A stretch of DNA of 64,000 bases. It comes from Allobaileyella intestinalis. GTDB lineage: Bacteria; Bacillota; Clostridia; Peptostreptococcales; Anaerovoracaceae. Where the stretch lies: the NCBI RefSeq assembly GCF_009695865.1, contig NZ_VUNB01000002.1:124001-188000 (forward strand), given 5' to 3'. Each line of letters begins with the position of its first letter. Position 1 is the first letter of the stretch. Both the position numbers and the translations under genes were made by a program. Below the pieces are notes generated by a model. It was not told where the DNA came from, made no database searches, and was given only the letters and a program-made list of their open reading frames with translations. Positions 25,887-33,517 of the stretch are shown here, piece after piece.

Positions 25887-26394
25887 ATTTCTCCGTACGC
25901 TGTAATACGCCTATCAAAAAAACACGAGTTTTATACAGCGAGAAATCGCTTTTTTAAAATCCCAGGGTTAAGTACAATCCTGATTCAAGTTGATTCTGCC
26001 TCTGTGCATCTTGTTTTGATCAATACCATCACATTTATAGTGAACAGATTCATGTGTACCCCACTGTTTGTTGTTCCAAATACCCTGAGAATTAGAAGAT
26101 CCTTTTTCTCGCTGTAAAAGAACGGAAAAAAATCTTGTACGATACCCTGATTTTTAAGAAAGCTGAAATTTCAGGGCATTTTTTCTTTGTATTTCTTCAG
26201 GGCATTCTTTCTTGGCCCTTCTTCAGATCCCGGAACCACCTGCATTTTTATAATTAAAAGAAATTTGAGAGGAAAACGTCCGTTTTCAGCATTTCTACGT
26301 TTGCCTGAAATCAGAGGCAATGATATAACTTTCTCACCAAATGACACACAGATAGCTGGCAATCTAAACTATTATTGTGAAGAAAGGGCGTGCA

Positions 26395-27315
26395 ATGCTA
26401 AAAGGATTAATAACAATGGTCAATGACAGGATTGCTTTCCTTGAAATGCTGTCAGAAGAACTGGTAAAACAATTAAAAGCTGCACCTCCTGGGAAAATCA
26501 GAGCTGTAAGGAAGAAGGGGGTGATCCAGTGTTATCAAAGAATCTTGCCTTCAGATAAATCAGGCAAATATCTGAAAAGCAATCAGAAGGAGCTGATACA
26601 AGCGTTAATTCAAAAGCGGCTGTTCAGTCAGATGCTGAATGCTGTTACAGATGAGCTGAAGATTTTGAAAAAACTAAAGCGCCTTTATGATTCGTTTTGC
26701 ATAGTGGAAAACGTGCTGATGAAGCAACCTCAATGTATCAGAGAATTGATAGATGATCCGCTCATGACCAATGAGGAGGTTTGCAGGCTGTGGGCGTCTC
26801 AAAATTATAAAGGCAACGATTTCTTTAAGGAAAATAAGAAATTCCTTTCATCAAAGTTTTCCGCTGTAAGGTCAAAATCGGAATTCATCATTGCTATGAT
26901 TTTAGTCAGATATGGAATATCGTTCTTTTACGAGAAGCCTTTGAGAATAGGAAAGGGAAAATTCAGCAAGTTAATTTATCCGGACTACACCATATGGGAT
27001 GTGGAGAGCCGTCAGGAGATATACTGGGAGCATTTTGGAATGATGGATGATCCAGACTATGCTCTTAAGGCAATAAAGAGGATAATGGAATATCAGAAGA
27101 ATGGCATTTATCCCGGGCAGCGATTAATCATCACATTTGAGTCTTTCGATTCCCCTCTGGATCCAAAGCATGTTGAACAAATTGCCGAAAGACTTGTTTC
27201 CGGTGGCCACATGATAAAAGATGGGAAACCGGATATTTCACTTCCACCGGGTTTTGGAATATGGCCACGTTCCTCGGACGGTATTTTCTCTGGGCAAGGA
27301 CAACACGTACAATAA
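26395..27315 (+). CDS. Unknown protein with PD-(D/E)XK nuclease-like region
   Basis: A 306-residue protein. The N-terminal half is helical and basic. The C-terminal half has the order of a restriction-endonuclease-like fold: 'SKSEFIIAMILVRYGI', then 'LIYPDYTIWD' (candidate metal aspartate) and 'EIYWEHFGMMDD', then 'RLIITFES'. This is inference from pattern only. AAAGGG is before the ATG at 26395; a GTG at 26377 is an alternative. It stands alone between a decayed sugar locus and a bidirectional terminator, so lateral origin is plausible. Confidence 0.65.
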   Translation: MLKGLITMVNDRIAFLEMLSEELVKQLKAAPPGKIRAVRKKGVIQCYQRILPSDKSGKYLKSNQKELIQALIQKRLFSQMLNAVTDELKILKKLKRLYDSFCIVENVLMKQPQCIRELIDDPLMTNEEVCRLWASQNYKGNDFFKENKKFLSSKFSAVRSKSEFIIAMILVRYGISFFYEKPLRIGKGKFSKLIYPDYTIWDVESRQEIYWEHFGMMDDPDYALKAIKRIMEYQKNGIYPGQRLIITFESFDSPLDPKHVEQIAERLVSGGHMIKDGKPDISLPPGFGIWPRSSDGIFSGQGQHVQ

Positions 27316-27341
27316 AAAGCGCTGCCAGCTGGCAGCGCTTT
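27316..27341. terminator. Perfect 26-base palindrome, bidirectional terminator
   Basis: A fully self-complementary 26-base sequence (half-site AAAGCGCTGCCAG) lies between two convergent genes, with A and T runs at its ends, so it could terminate both transcripts. Confidence 0.8.
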
Positions 27342-27351
27342 CAATATTCTA

Positions 27352-27567
27352 TTACTCAAATTTCTTGTACATTTCTTTCCTGAATGCAGGATCTTCAATT
27401 GCCCGTGTCAGGTCATCAAGGCGGCCCTCATCGGCAAACTTCTTTGCCAGGGTCAGGGCTTTAACCTCACCATCGGCAAATCCTTTCTCCCAGGCTGCCT
27501 GCTCTTCTTCGGCAAGAGTTTCATCTTCCAGAAAATCTGAATAGCTCTCAAAAGTCTTGATATCCAT
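27352..27567 (-). CDS. Short protein like the C-terminal tail of Rpn/PDDEXK transposase-type nucleases
   Basis: 71 residues, acidic, with 'AAWEKGFADGEVKALTLAKKFADEG'-type residues split over positions 24-50, recalling the C-terminal tails of Rpn-family proteins. The nuclease domain is absent. AAGGAGG is correctly placed before the ATG at 27567, so it could be expressed. It is either a free-standing tail gene, which occurs within some rpn genes by internal initiation, or a remnant. Confidence 0.6.
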   Translation of the reverse strand: MDIKTFESYSDFLEDETLAEEEQAAWEKGFADGEVKALTLAKKFADEGRLDDLTRAIEDPAFRKEMYKKFE

Positions 27568-27691
27568 AATATGCCTCCTTTTAGTCCTACTGCACGTTGT
27601 TATCCGTCCTTGTAATACTAAACAGGATGTATGCACGTGTATCTTCTATCTTCACTGCAACTGCATTGTAGTCTTATGAACCGCTAATATC

Positions 27692-27738
27692 AAGGGGAAT
27701 GGCGGAATAAAATCAGATTTTATTCCGCCATTCCCCTT
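27692..27738. repeat. Perfect 47-base palindrome (23-base arms)
   Basis: Arms at 27692-27714 and 27716-27738 are perfect inverse complements around a single central base (27715). The arms begin AAGGGGAATGGCGG. It lies after the hydroxyacyl-CoA dehydrogenase gene and may serve as its terminator, although its length and near-zero loop are exceptional. Confidence 0.85.
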
Positions 27739-27774
27739 GTGAACCCCGGAAAAATCCGGCTGACTGATTAACGC

Positions 27775-28740
27775 CTATTTTCCGTAGCTGTAGAATCCCT
27801 TTCCTGCGTTGATTCCGGTTTCGCCCTTGTCAACTTTCTCTTTCAGAAGGTCGCCGATCTTGCGGATGACGGAATCTTCTTTTTTGTATTCAGGATTCAG
27901 AGTAACGATATTGTAAGCTGTTTCCAGACCTACTATGTCAAGGATTTTGAAAGGCCCTACAGGAGCGCCTGTTCCCAGCTGCCATGTTTTGTCGATGGTT
28001 TCTGGATCTGCCACACCCTTTGCCCACAGTGCTTCAGCTGCGTTGAGGAAAGGAACCAGCATGGAGTTCAGAATGTAACCAGGCTGTTCTTTGTGGAGCT
28101 CCAGTGGAATCATGTTGATTTCGTCAGCAAATTCCACTGCCTTCTTGAAGCTTTCAGGGCTTGTACCAGCGTGTCCCATTACTTCGCCGGTGTTGTTTTT
28201 CCAGATGGAGTTTGCAAAGTGAAGAGCCAGATATCTGTCAGGTCTTCCGGTTTTGTCTGCAAACATGCTTGGAAGAAGGGTGGATGTATTGGTGAGAAGG
28301 AGTGTTTTCTCGTCCAGGAGATCCTTCATCTTTGCGTAGATGTTCTTCTTGGCTTCAGGATCCTCGGACATGGCCTCGATTACCACGTCAGCGCCGGAAA
28401 GGGCTTCTTTCATGTCCAGAGTGATGTGAAGATGGTTTTCAAAATTGTCTTTTGCTGTTGCTGCAAGCTGGTCGATGGTTTCAGAGGTGATTCCCTCCCA
28501 GTTCCTGATCAGACCCTTCGGATAGAGATATCCGCCCATTGGATTGCCGATCAGGGCTCTGGCACCATTAAGATCAGCCAGCATGGCCTCTTCATAATGT
28601 TTTACTTTAGGCTCAGTTCTGCCAATAGATCCCTGGCTTCTAAGCCAGATTGTTGTATCGTGACCGGTGTATGCGCTCATCAGAGCAATCTGTGTTCCCA
28701 GTACTCCGCCGCCTATTACAGTTACCTTTGAAAACTTCAT
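27775..28740 (-). CDS. 3-hydroxyacyl-CoA dehydrogenase family protein
   Basis: A 321-residue NAD-dependent dehydrogenase. The N-terminal Rossmann motif is 'VIGGGVLGTQIA'; 'GADVVIEAMSEDPEAKK' and 'LLLTNTSTLLPSMFA' lie in the middle; 'LALHFANSIWKNN' holds the catalytic histidine; the C-terminal 'LDIVGLETAYNIV' and 'GKGFYSYGK' are typical. AGGAGG precedes the ATG at 28740. It may act on 3-hydroxybutyryl-CoA or a related hydroxyacid. It is monocistronic: no thiolase or crotonase is adjacent. A palindromic site upstream suggests specific control. Confidence 0.88.
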   Translation of the reverse strand: MKFSKVTVIGGGVLGTQIALMSAYTGHDTTIWLRSQGSIGRTEPKVKHYEEAMLADLNGARALIGNPMGGYLYPKGLIRNWEGITSETIDQLAATAKDNFENHLHITLDMKEALSGADVVIEAMSEDPEAKKNIYAKMKDLLDEKTLLLTNTSTLLPSMFADKTGRPDRYLALHFANSIWKNNTGEVMGHAGTSPESFKKAVEFADEINMIPLELHKEQPGYILNSMLVPFLNAAEALWAKGVADPETIDKTWQLGTGAPVGPFKILDIVGLETAYNIVTLNPEYKKEDSVIRKIGDLLKEKVDKGETGINAGKGFYSYGK

Positions 28741-28799
28741 ATTGGTACCTCCTGTATATAACTGCCTCAGGTTACGGTTTTGCAACCGGACCGAAGCAT

Positions 28800-28888
28800 T
28801 TAAGTATCATTTTGTTCAATGTTTACCTTTGTGTATAGTATAACATCGAATCCCGAAAGTTCAAGATACTTAACCGATGTTTAAGTAT
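28800..28888 (-). promoter_or_regulatory. Promoter and palindromic operator of the hydroxyacyl-CoA dehydrogenase
   Basis: On the minus strand, TTGAAC (28864-28859) and TATACT (28842-28837) are 16 bases apart. Immediately upstream of the -35 is ATACTTAA-N7-TTAAGTAT (28866-28888). A third half-site, TTAAGTAT, is at 28800-28807 in the leader. This suggests a dimeric regulator with an auxiliary site; which protein binds is unknown. Confidence 0.7.
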
Positions 28889-29166
28889 TTGTACACCAGA
28901 TGTCAGCAGGCAAACATCTGGTAATCAGCGGATAATCTGTGGGCAGATATCCAATAACCATCCGGCAATAAACTGTCAATTGGTAAAACATACACTAATT
29001 CACCTTAATGGGAATAGTCCTTTGTGTTAACATAACAGAGAATCTTAAAACAACTCTATGGAAACAAAAATCTATGGGAAAAAGTTCAGATCCTCTAAGG
29101 CCAGGGAAACAGACCTGCCGGTTCTGATACTCATATCATATAAAGTGAAAGGGAATGGTATTGTTG

Positions 29167-30585
29167 ATGAGAAAAACAAAGATTATCTGCACTCTGGGGC
29201 CTGCCTCCAGAAGCCCGGAAATGATAAAGAAGCTTTTTGAGGCAGGAATGAATGTGGGAAGAATGAACATGTCCCACGGATCTCACCAGGATCATCACGA
29301 GAATATTGAAACCTTCAGGAAGGTGAGAGACCAGCTGGGGATTCCGGCAGCAGTACTGCTTGATACGAAGGGGCCGGAGATCCGCATCGGCACCTTCAAG
29401 GAGGGGCCGGTAGAGCTGGCGGAGGGCAGTGAGTTCACCCTCACAACAGAAGAGGTTCAGGGAGACGAAAACCGGGTCTCCGTTTCCTATAAAAACCTGC
29501 CGAGGGAACTGAAATCCGGAGACAAGGTCCTCATTAACGATGGAATGATCGTCCTTGAAGTAAAGAAGACCACAGATACCGACCTGATCTGTTCGGTAGT
29601 TCACGGCGGGACACTTTCAGACAGAAAGGGCGTCAACATTCCAGGGGTGGACATCAAGATGGAATACCTGTCAGCCCAGGACAAAAGTGATCTGCTTTTT
29701 GGAATTGAAGAAGATGTGGATTATGTGGCCGCTTCTTTCATGAGATCCGCAGATGACGCCCGGGCCATAAGAAATTTTCTCGATGAAAACGGCGGAAGCA
29801 AGATTAAAGTAATAGCAAAGATTGAAAGCACCCAGGGAGTGGACAACTTCGAGGAGATACTTCCTCTGGTTAACGGCATCATGATCGCCAGAGGAGATAT
29901 GGGCGTTGAAGTGGATTACGTCCTCCTTCCGGGCATTCAGAAAAAGTTTATCCGCCGGTGCGTAGAAGAAGGCAAACTTGTAATTACGGCAACGCAAATG
30001 CTGGAGTCGATGATTACCAATCCCGTTCCCACAAGAGCCGAGATCAACGACGTGGCCAACGCTGTTTTTGACGGAACCAGCGCCGTAATGCTTTCTGGTG
30101 AAAGCGCAGCAGGAAAATACCCTGCAGAGGCTGTGCGTACCATGGCTGAAATCTGCCTCCAGGCCGAGGCTGACCACGAGAAGCTGCCTAGGGTTCCAGT
30201 AGGCTACGCCATGAATGCCGACGATATAACCAACGCCGTCAGCCGGGCAGCCGCCTCTCTTGCAAAAGACGTAAATGCCAGCGTAATAATAGCTGTTACC
30301 ACCTCAGGCCGCACTGCAGCCAGAATGTCCAAGTATCAGCCGGAGGTTCCTGTGGTTGGAGCAACTCACGACCTGAAGGTATACCATCAGATGGCTCTTT
30401 TCCGAGGCGTTCTGCCCATGATCCGGGAGAACCATATGGTGATGGAAGAACTTTTTGACCACTGCGTGGCCAGGGCTCAGGAAGAGGGTTATGCAAAAAA
30501 AGGAGACCGAGTGGTCCTCAGTGCCGGCATTCCGGTAGGTGAAAACAGGACGAACACTGTCCGGGTTTGGAAGATCAATAAATAG
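29167..30585 (+). CDS. pyk: Pyruvate kinase
   Basis: The last glycolytic step, PEP plus ADP to pyruvate plus ATP. 472 residues, with 'TKIICTLGPASRSPEMI' at the N-terminus, 'GDMGVEV', the substrate loop 'ITATQMLESMITNPVPTRAE' and 'DVANAVFDGTSAVMLSGES'. It lacks the extra C-terminal PEP-utiliser domain seen in many Firmicutes. The conserved start is ATG 29167; an in-frame ATG lies at 29155, and the ribosome site (AAAGGG) does not clearly decide between them. Confidence 0.95.
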   Translation: MRKTKIICTLGPASRSPEMIKKLFEAGMNVGRMNMSHGSHQDHHENIETFRKVRDQLGIPAAVLLDTKGPEIRIGTFKEGPVELAEGSEFTLTTEEVQGDENRVSVSYKNLPRELKSGDKVLINDGMIVLEVKKTTDTDLICSVVHGGTLSDRKGVNIPGVDIKMEYLSAQDKSDLLFGIEEDVDYVAASFMRSADDARAIRNFLDENGGSKIKVIAKIESTQGVDNFEEILPLVNGIMIARGDMGVEVDYVLLPGIQKKFIRRCVEEGKLVITATQMLESMITNPVPTRAEINDVANAVFDGTSAVMLSGESAAGKYPAEAVRTMAEICLQAEADHEKLPRVPVGYAMNADDITNAVSRAAASLAKDVNASVIIAVTTSGRTAARMSKYQPEVPVVGATHDLKVYHQMALFRGVLPMIRENHMVMEELFDHCVARAQEEGYAKKGDRVVLSAGIPVGENRTNTVRVWKINK

Positions 30586-30620
30586 CACTACAAATTGTAT
30601 TTACAAAAACCAGGAGTAAA

Positions 30621-31529
30621 ATGAAATCTAACAAGAACAGTTCTGTTAATCCAGACAATAATGAAGCAAATTCAGGAGAAGTTGAAGAAAAACAGAAGCA
30701 CAGATCAAGGCGCCGTAGAAGCAGGCTGATATGGACCCTGGTGATACTGGCATGCCTGGTGATTCTGGCAATTGAAATCAACCAGAGAACAGTATATGAA
30801 GCTGACACAGAAGCCCATACTGCTCTAACGGGAAGTGACAGTATTAGCGTTTCCACTATGGACAAAAACGGAAACCTAACTGACGCCAGCGGCGGCGACG
30901 CAACCGAATCAAACAGAGGATATTTTTTTGACGGCCCTGATAAGAACACGCTGATAATCTTATATCCAGGAGCCAGGGTTGAGCCGGAAGCATACGGACC
31001 CCTCTGCCGCAAGATTGCAGCAGGGGATGCAGATGTTTTCCTGATGAGAGCACCGCTGTATCTGTCGATTACAGATGTAAATGAGGCAGATAAGGTCCTT
31101 GCAGAGAAGAAGGCTCTGGAGAAAGGAACAGGTCTTGATAAACCGGGAGGGAACAATTCATACAAGTACGTATACGTGGCAGGTCATTCCATGGGGGCCA
31201 GCGTCGCTGGAATGTATGCCGCCAAGCATCTTGACAGCTTGAACGGTGTGATAATGCTGGCAGGTTATCCTGCAAAAGACCTGCACCACCAGGGCTTTTC
31301 CATGCTTTCGGTTTACGGATCCAGAGACGGCCACACTGACATGCTGAAGAAGAACAAGAACTACAGGCCTTCCGATTATACCCAGTATGTGATCAAGGGT
31401 GGCAATCATGCACAGTTCGGCAACTACGGAATCCAGTCTGGAGACGGAAAAGCCTATATAAGCAGAACAGAACAGCAGAATCAGACCGTTGAAGTAATAA
31501 GCAGATATCTGAAAAGCCACAACAAGTAA
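30621..31529 (+). CDS. Membrane-anchored alpha/beta hydrolase
   Basis: A 302-residue hydrolase. A basic N-terminal stretch (RSRRRRSRL) is followed by one membrane segment at about 36-54. The outer domain has 'ILYPGARVEPEAYGPL', the nucleophile elbow GHSMGAS, and a late histidine in 'GGNHAQFGNYG'. This fits the alpha/beta hydrolase_5 type, anchored outside the cell. Substrate unknown. Downstream, glxK starts after 28 bases. Confidence 0.85.
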   Translation: MKSNKNSSVNPDNNEANSGEVEEKQKHRSRRRRSRLIWTLVILACLVILAIEINQRTVYEADTEAHTALTGSDSISVSTMDKNGNLTDASGGDATESNRGYFFDGPDKNTLIILYPGARVEPEAYGPLCRKIAAGDADVFLMRAPLYLSITDVNEADKVLAEKKALEKGTGLDKPGGNNSYKYVYVAGHSMGASVAGMYAAKHLDSLNGVIMLAGYPAKDLHHQGFSMLSVYGSRDGHTDMLKKNKNYRPSDYTQYVIKGGNHAQFGNYGIQSGDGKAYISRTEQQNQTVEVISRYLKSHNK

Positions 31530-31557
31530 GACGTGAAACAAGACAGAGGTTAAGGCC

Positions 31558-32688
31558 ATGAAAATCGTCATAGCACCAGATTCTTTCAAAGGTTCTCTTT
31601 CGGCCTTTGATGTTTGCAGAATAGTATCCAAGGCAGCAAGGCAGGTTTACCATGAGCCGGAGATAGTAGAAATTCCCATGGCTGACGGGGGAGAAGGAAC
31701 GGCTGAGTGCATCCGCAAGGCTGCAGGGGGCAGCCAGGTTTCCTGCAGGGTCAGGGATCCCCTGGGCAGGCCGGCAGAAGCACGTTATACCATTTTGCCT
31801 GATGGATCTGCAGTTATGGAAATGGCTCAGGCATCTGGCCTCACCATGGTAAAACCTGGTGAGAGAGATGTTTTCAGCTCATCAACTTTCGGTACAGGTG
31901 AGATGATCCTGGACGCCGTGGACAGAGGGTGCAGGAAAATCTTCATAGGCCTTGGGGGAAGCGGAACCAGCGACGGCGGAATGGGCATGGCAGCAGCACT
32001 TGGAGTGAAATTCCTCGATGATAAGAATGAGGAGCTGGATCCGGTGCCTGCATCAATGGACAAACTGGTTTCAGCTGACATTTCTTCCATTGATTCCAGA
32101 ATCAGTGAGACAGAAATTGTAGTAATGAGCGATGTGACCAATCCCCTGACTGGTCCTTCTGGTGCAGTATTTACTTATGGTCTTCAGAAGGGCCTGAGAG
32201 AAGATGAGCTTAAGAAGGCAGATGAAATGATGGCCAGGTACTGCGCCGTTGTTGAAGATGCTGTTGGAAAAAATATTTCTGACATTCCGGGAGCAGGAGC
32301 GGCAGGAGGCCTGGGTGCAGGGCTTCTGGCCTTTACAAATGGCACCATAGAGAAGGGAATAGATACTGCTCTCGATCTGGCTGATTTTGACAGTGCTCTT
32401 TCCGGAGCAACCATGGTAGTAACAGGGGAAGGCATGATGGACTTTCAGTCAGCCTTCGGAAAAGCTGCCTGTGGAGTAGGAATGAGATGCAAGGCAGCAG
32501 GGATTCCTTGTTTTGCTCTGGTAGGCAGTATGGGTAAAGGCGCAGAAGAGATGTTCACCAGGGGAATCACCAGTATTATGCCGGTGGTGGATTCTGTAAT
32601 GAATCTTGACCAGGCTATGGAAAATGCAGAAGATCTGTGTTACAGTGCAGCGGTACGGATGTTCCGTTTTATCGGGGAAAGGGATTAA
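31558..32688 (+). CDS. glxK: Glycerate kinase
   Basis: A 376-residue member of the GarK/GlxK family, phosphorylating D-glycerate. 'KIVIAPDSFKGSLSA' at the N-terminus, 'PMADGGEGTAE', 'GLGGSGTSDGGMGMAAALG' and the late 'VVTGEGMMDFQSAFGKA' are diagnostic. It supplies the lower glycolytic pool and stands near pyruvate kinase. Its stop is 12 bases before the ZIP transporter start, so they are likely co-transcribed. Confidence 0.95.
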   Translation: MKIVIAPDSFKGSLSAFDVCRIVSKAARQVYHEPEIVEIPMADGGEGTAECIRKAAGGSQVSCRVRDPLGRPAEARYTILPDGSAVMEMAQASGLTMVKPGERDVFSSSTFGTGEMILDAVDRGCRKIFIGLGGSGTSDGGMGMAAALGVKFLDDKNEELDPVPASMDKLVSADISSIDSRISETEIVVMSDVTNPLTGPSGAVFTYGLQKGLREDELKKADEMMARYCAVVEDAVGKNISDIPGAGAAGGLGAGLLAFTNGTIEKGIDTALDLADFDSALSGATMVVTGEGMMDFQSAFGKAACGVGMRCKAAGIPCFALVGSMGKGAEEMFTRGITSIMPVVDSVMNLDQAMENAEDLCYSAAVRMFRFIGERD

Positions 32689-32699
32689 AGGAAAAAGTA

Positions 32700-33479
32700 A
32701 TGACGTTTGAAGTTTTCAGGGGACTGATGCTCCCCTTTGTCGGAACCACCGCAGGAGCGGCCATGGTTTTTTTCCTGAAAAATCAGATAGGCGAGAAACT
32801 TCAGAAGATCCTTACAGGTTTTGCAGCAGGGGTCATGGTGGCTGCCAGCTTCTGGAGCCTTCTGGCTCCGGCACTGGAACAGTCTGCTCATCTGGGGAAA
32901 CTTGCCTTCATGCCTGCGGCAACAGGATTCCTTGTGGGAGTGTTCTTCCTGCTCCTCATCGATCAGCTGACTCCCCATATGCACATGGACCAGCAGGAAG
33001 AAGGCCCGAAAAGCGGCCTCAAGAAGACAACAAAGCTTATTCTGGCAGTAACAATCCACAACATTCCTGAGGGCATGGCAGTAGGTGTGGTGCTGGCTGG
33101 ATGGATATATGGAACCAGCGGAGTTACTGCTGCAGGCGCCATGGCACTGGCACTGGGAATAGCTATACAGAATTTTCCAGAAGGAGCTATTGTTTCAATG
33201 CCTCTCAAATCTCAGGGAATGTCCAAGGGGAAAACCTTCCTGGCAGGAACAATGTCAGGTGCTGTGGAACCGGTAGCCGGACTGATCACCATACTGGCAG
33301 CAGGACTTGTAATTCCTGTGCTTCCATATCTGCTGAGTTTTGCCGCAGGAGCAATGCTTTACGTAGTTGTAGAAGAACTGATACCTGAGATGTCTGAGGG
33401 AAAACATTCCAACTTGGCTACTTTAAGCTTCTCCTTCGGATTCGTCATAATGATGATTCTGGACGTGGCACTTGGCTAA
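32700..33479 (+). CDS. ZIP-family metal transporter
   Basis: A 259-residue inner-membrane protein with about eight hydrophobic segments. The ZIP metal-site helices are 'HNIPEGMAVGVVLAG' and 'NFPEGAIVSMPLKSQG'. A histidine stretch (HMHMD) lies in the cytoplasmic loop near residue 100. It probably imports Zn(II), Fe(II) or Mn(II). The open frame reaches back into glxK, but ATG 32700 follows 'aaaggaaaaagta' and begins the first helix. Confidence 0.9.
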   Translation: MTFEVFRGLMLPFVGTTAGAAMVFFLKNQIGEKLQKILTGFAAGVMVAASFWSLLAPALEQSAHLGKLAFMPAATGFLVGVFFLLLIDQLTPHMHMDQQEEGPKSGLKKTTKLILAVTIHNIPEGMAVGVVLAGWIYGTSGVTAAGAMALALGIAIQNFPEGAIVSMPLKSQGMSKGKTFLAGTMSGAVEPVAGLITILAAGLVIPVLPYLLSFAAGAMLYVVVEELIPEMSEGKHSNLATLSFSFGFVIMMILDVALG

Positions 33480-33517
33480 GTTTTTCGCAAGTCTGAGCTA
33501 GCAAAGAGGAAGATATC

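Noticed and set aside
25920-26160. Minus-strand frame of about 60 codons with protein-like composition ('GIWNNKQWGTHESVHYK')
   Set aside because: It has no start codon and is bounded by a stop; it might be a gene remnant, but nothing supports a call.
28775-28788. CGGTTttgcAACCG as another Crp/Fnr-type operator
   Set aside because: It has 5-4-5 symmetry but different bases, and it lies in the transcribed leader of the dehydrogenase, not at an activator position.
29041-29154. Short frames just upstream of pyruvate kinase
   Set aside because: They overlap the leader and the pyk start with no ribosome site.
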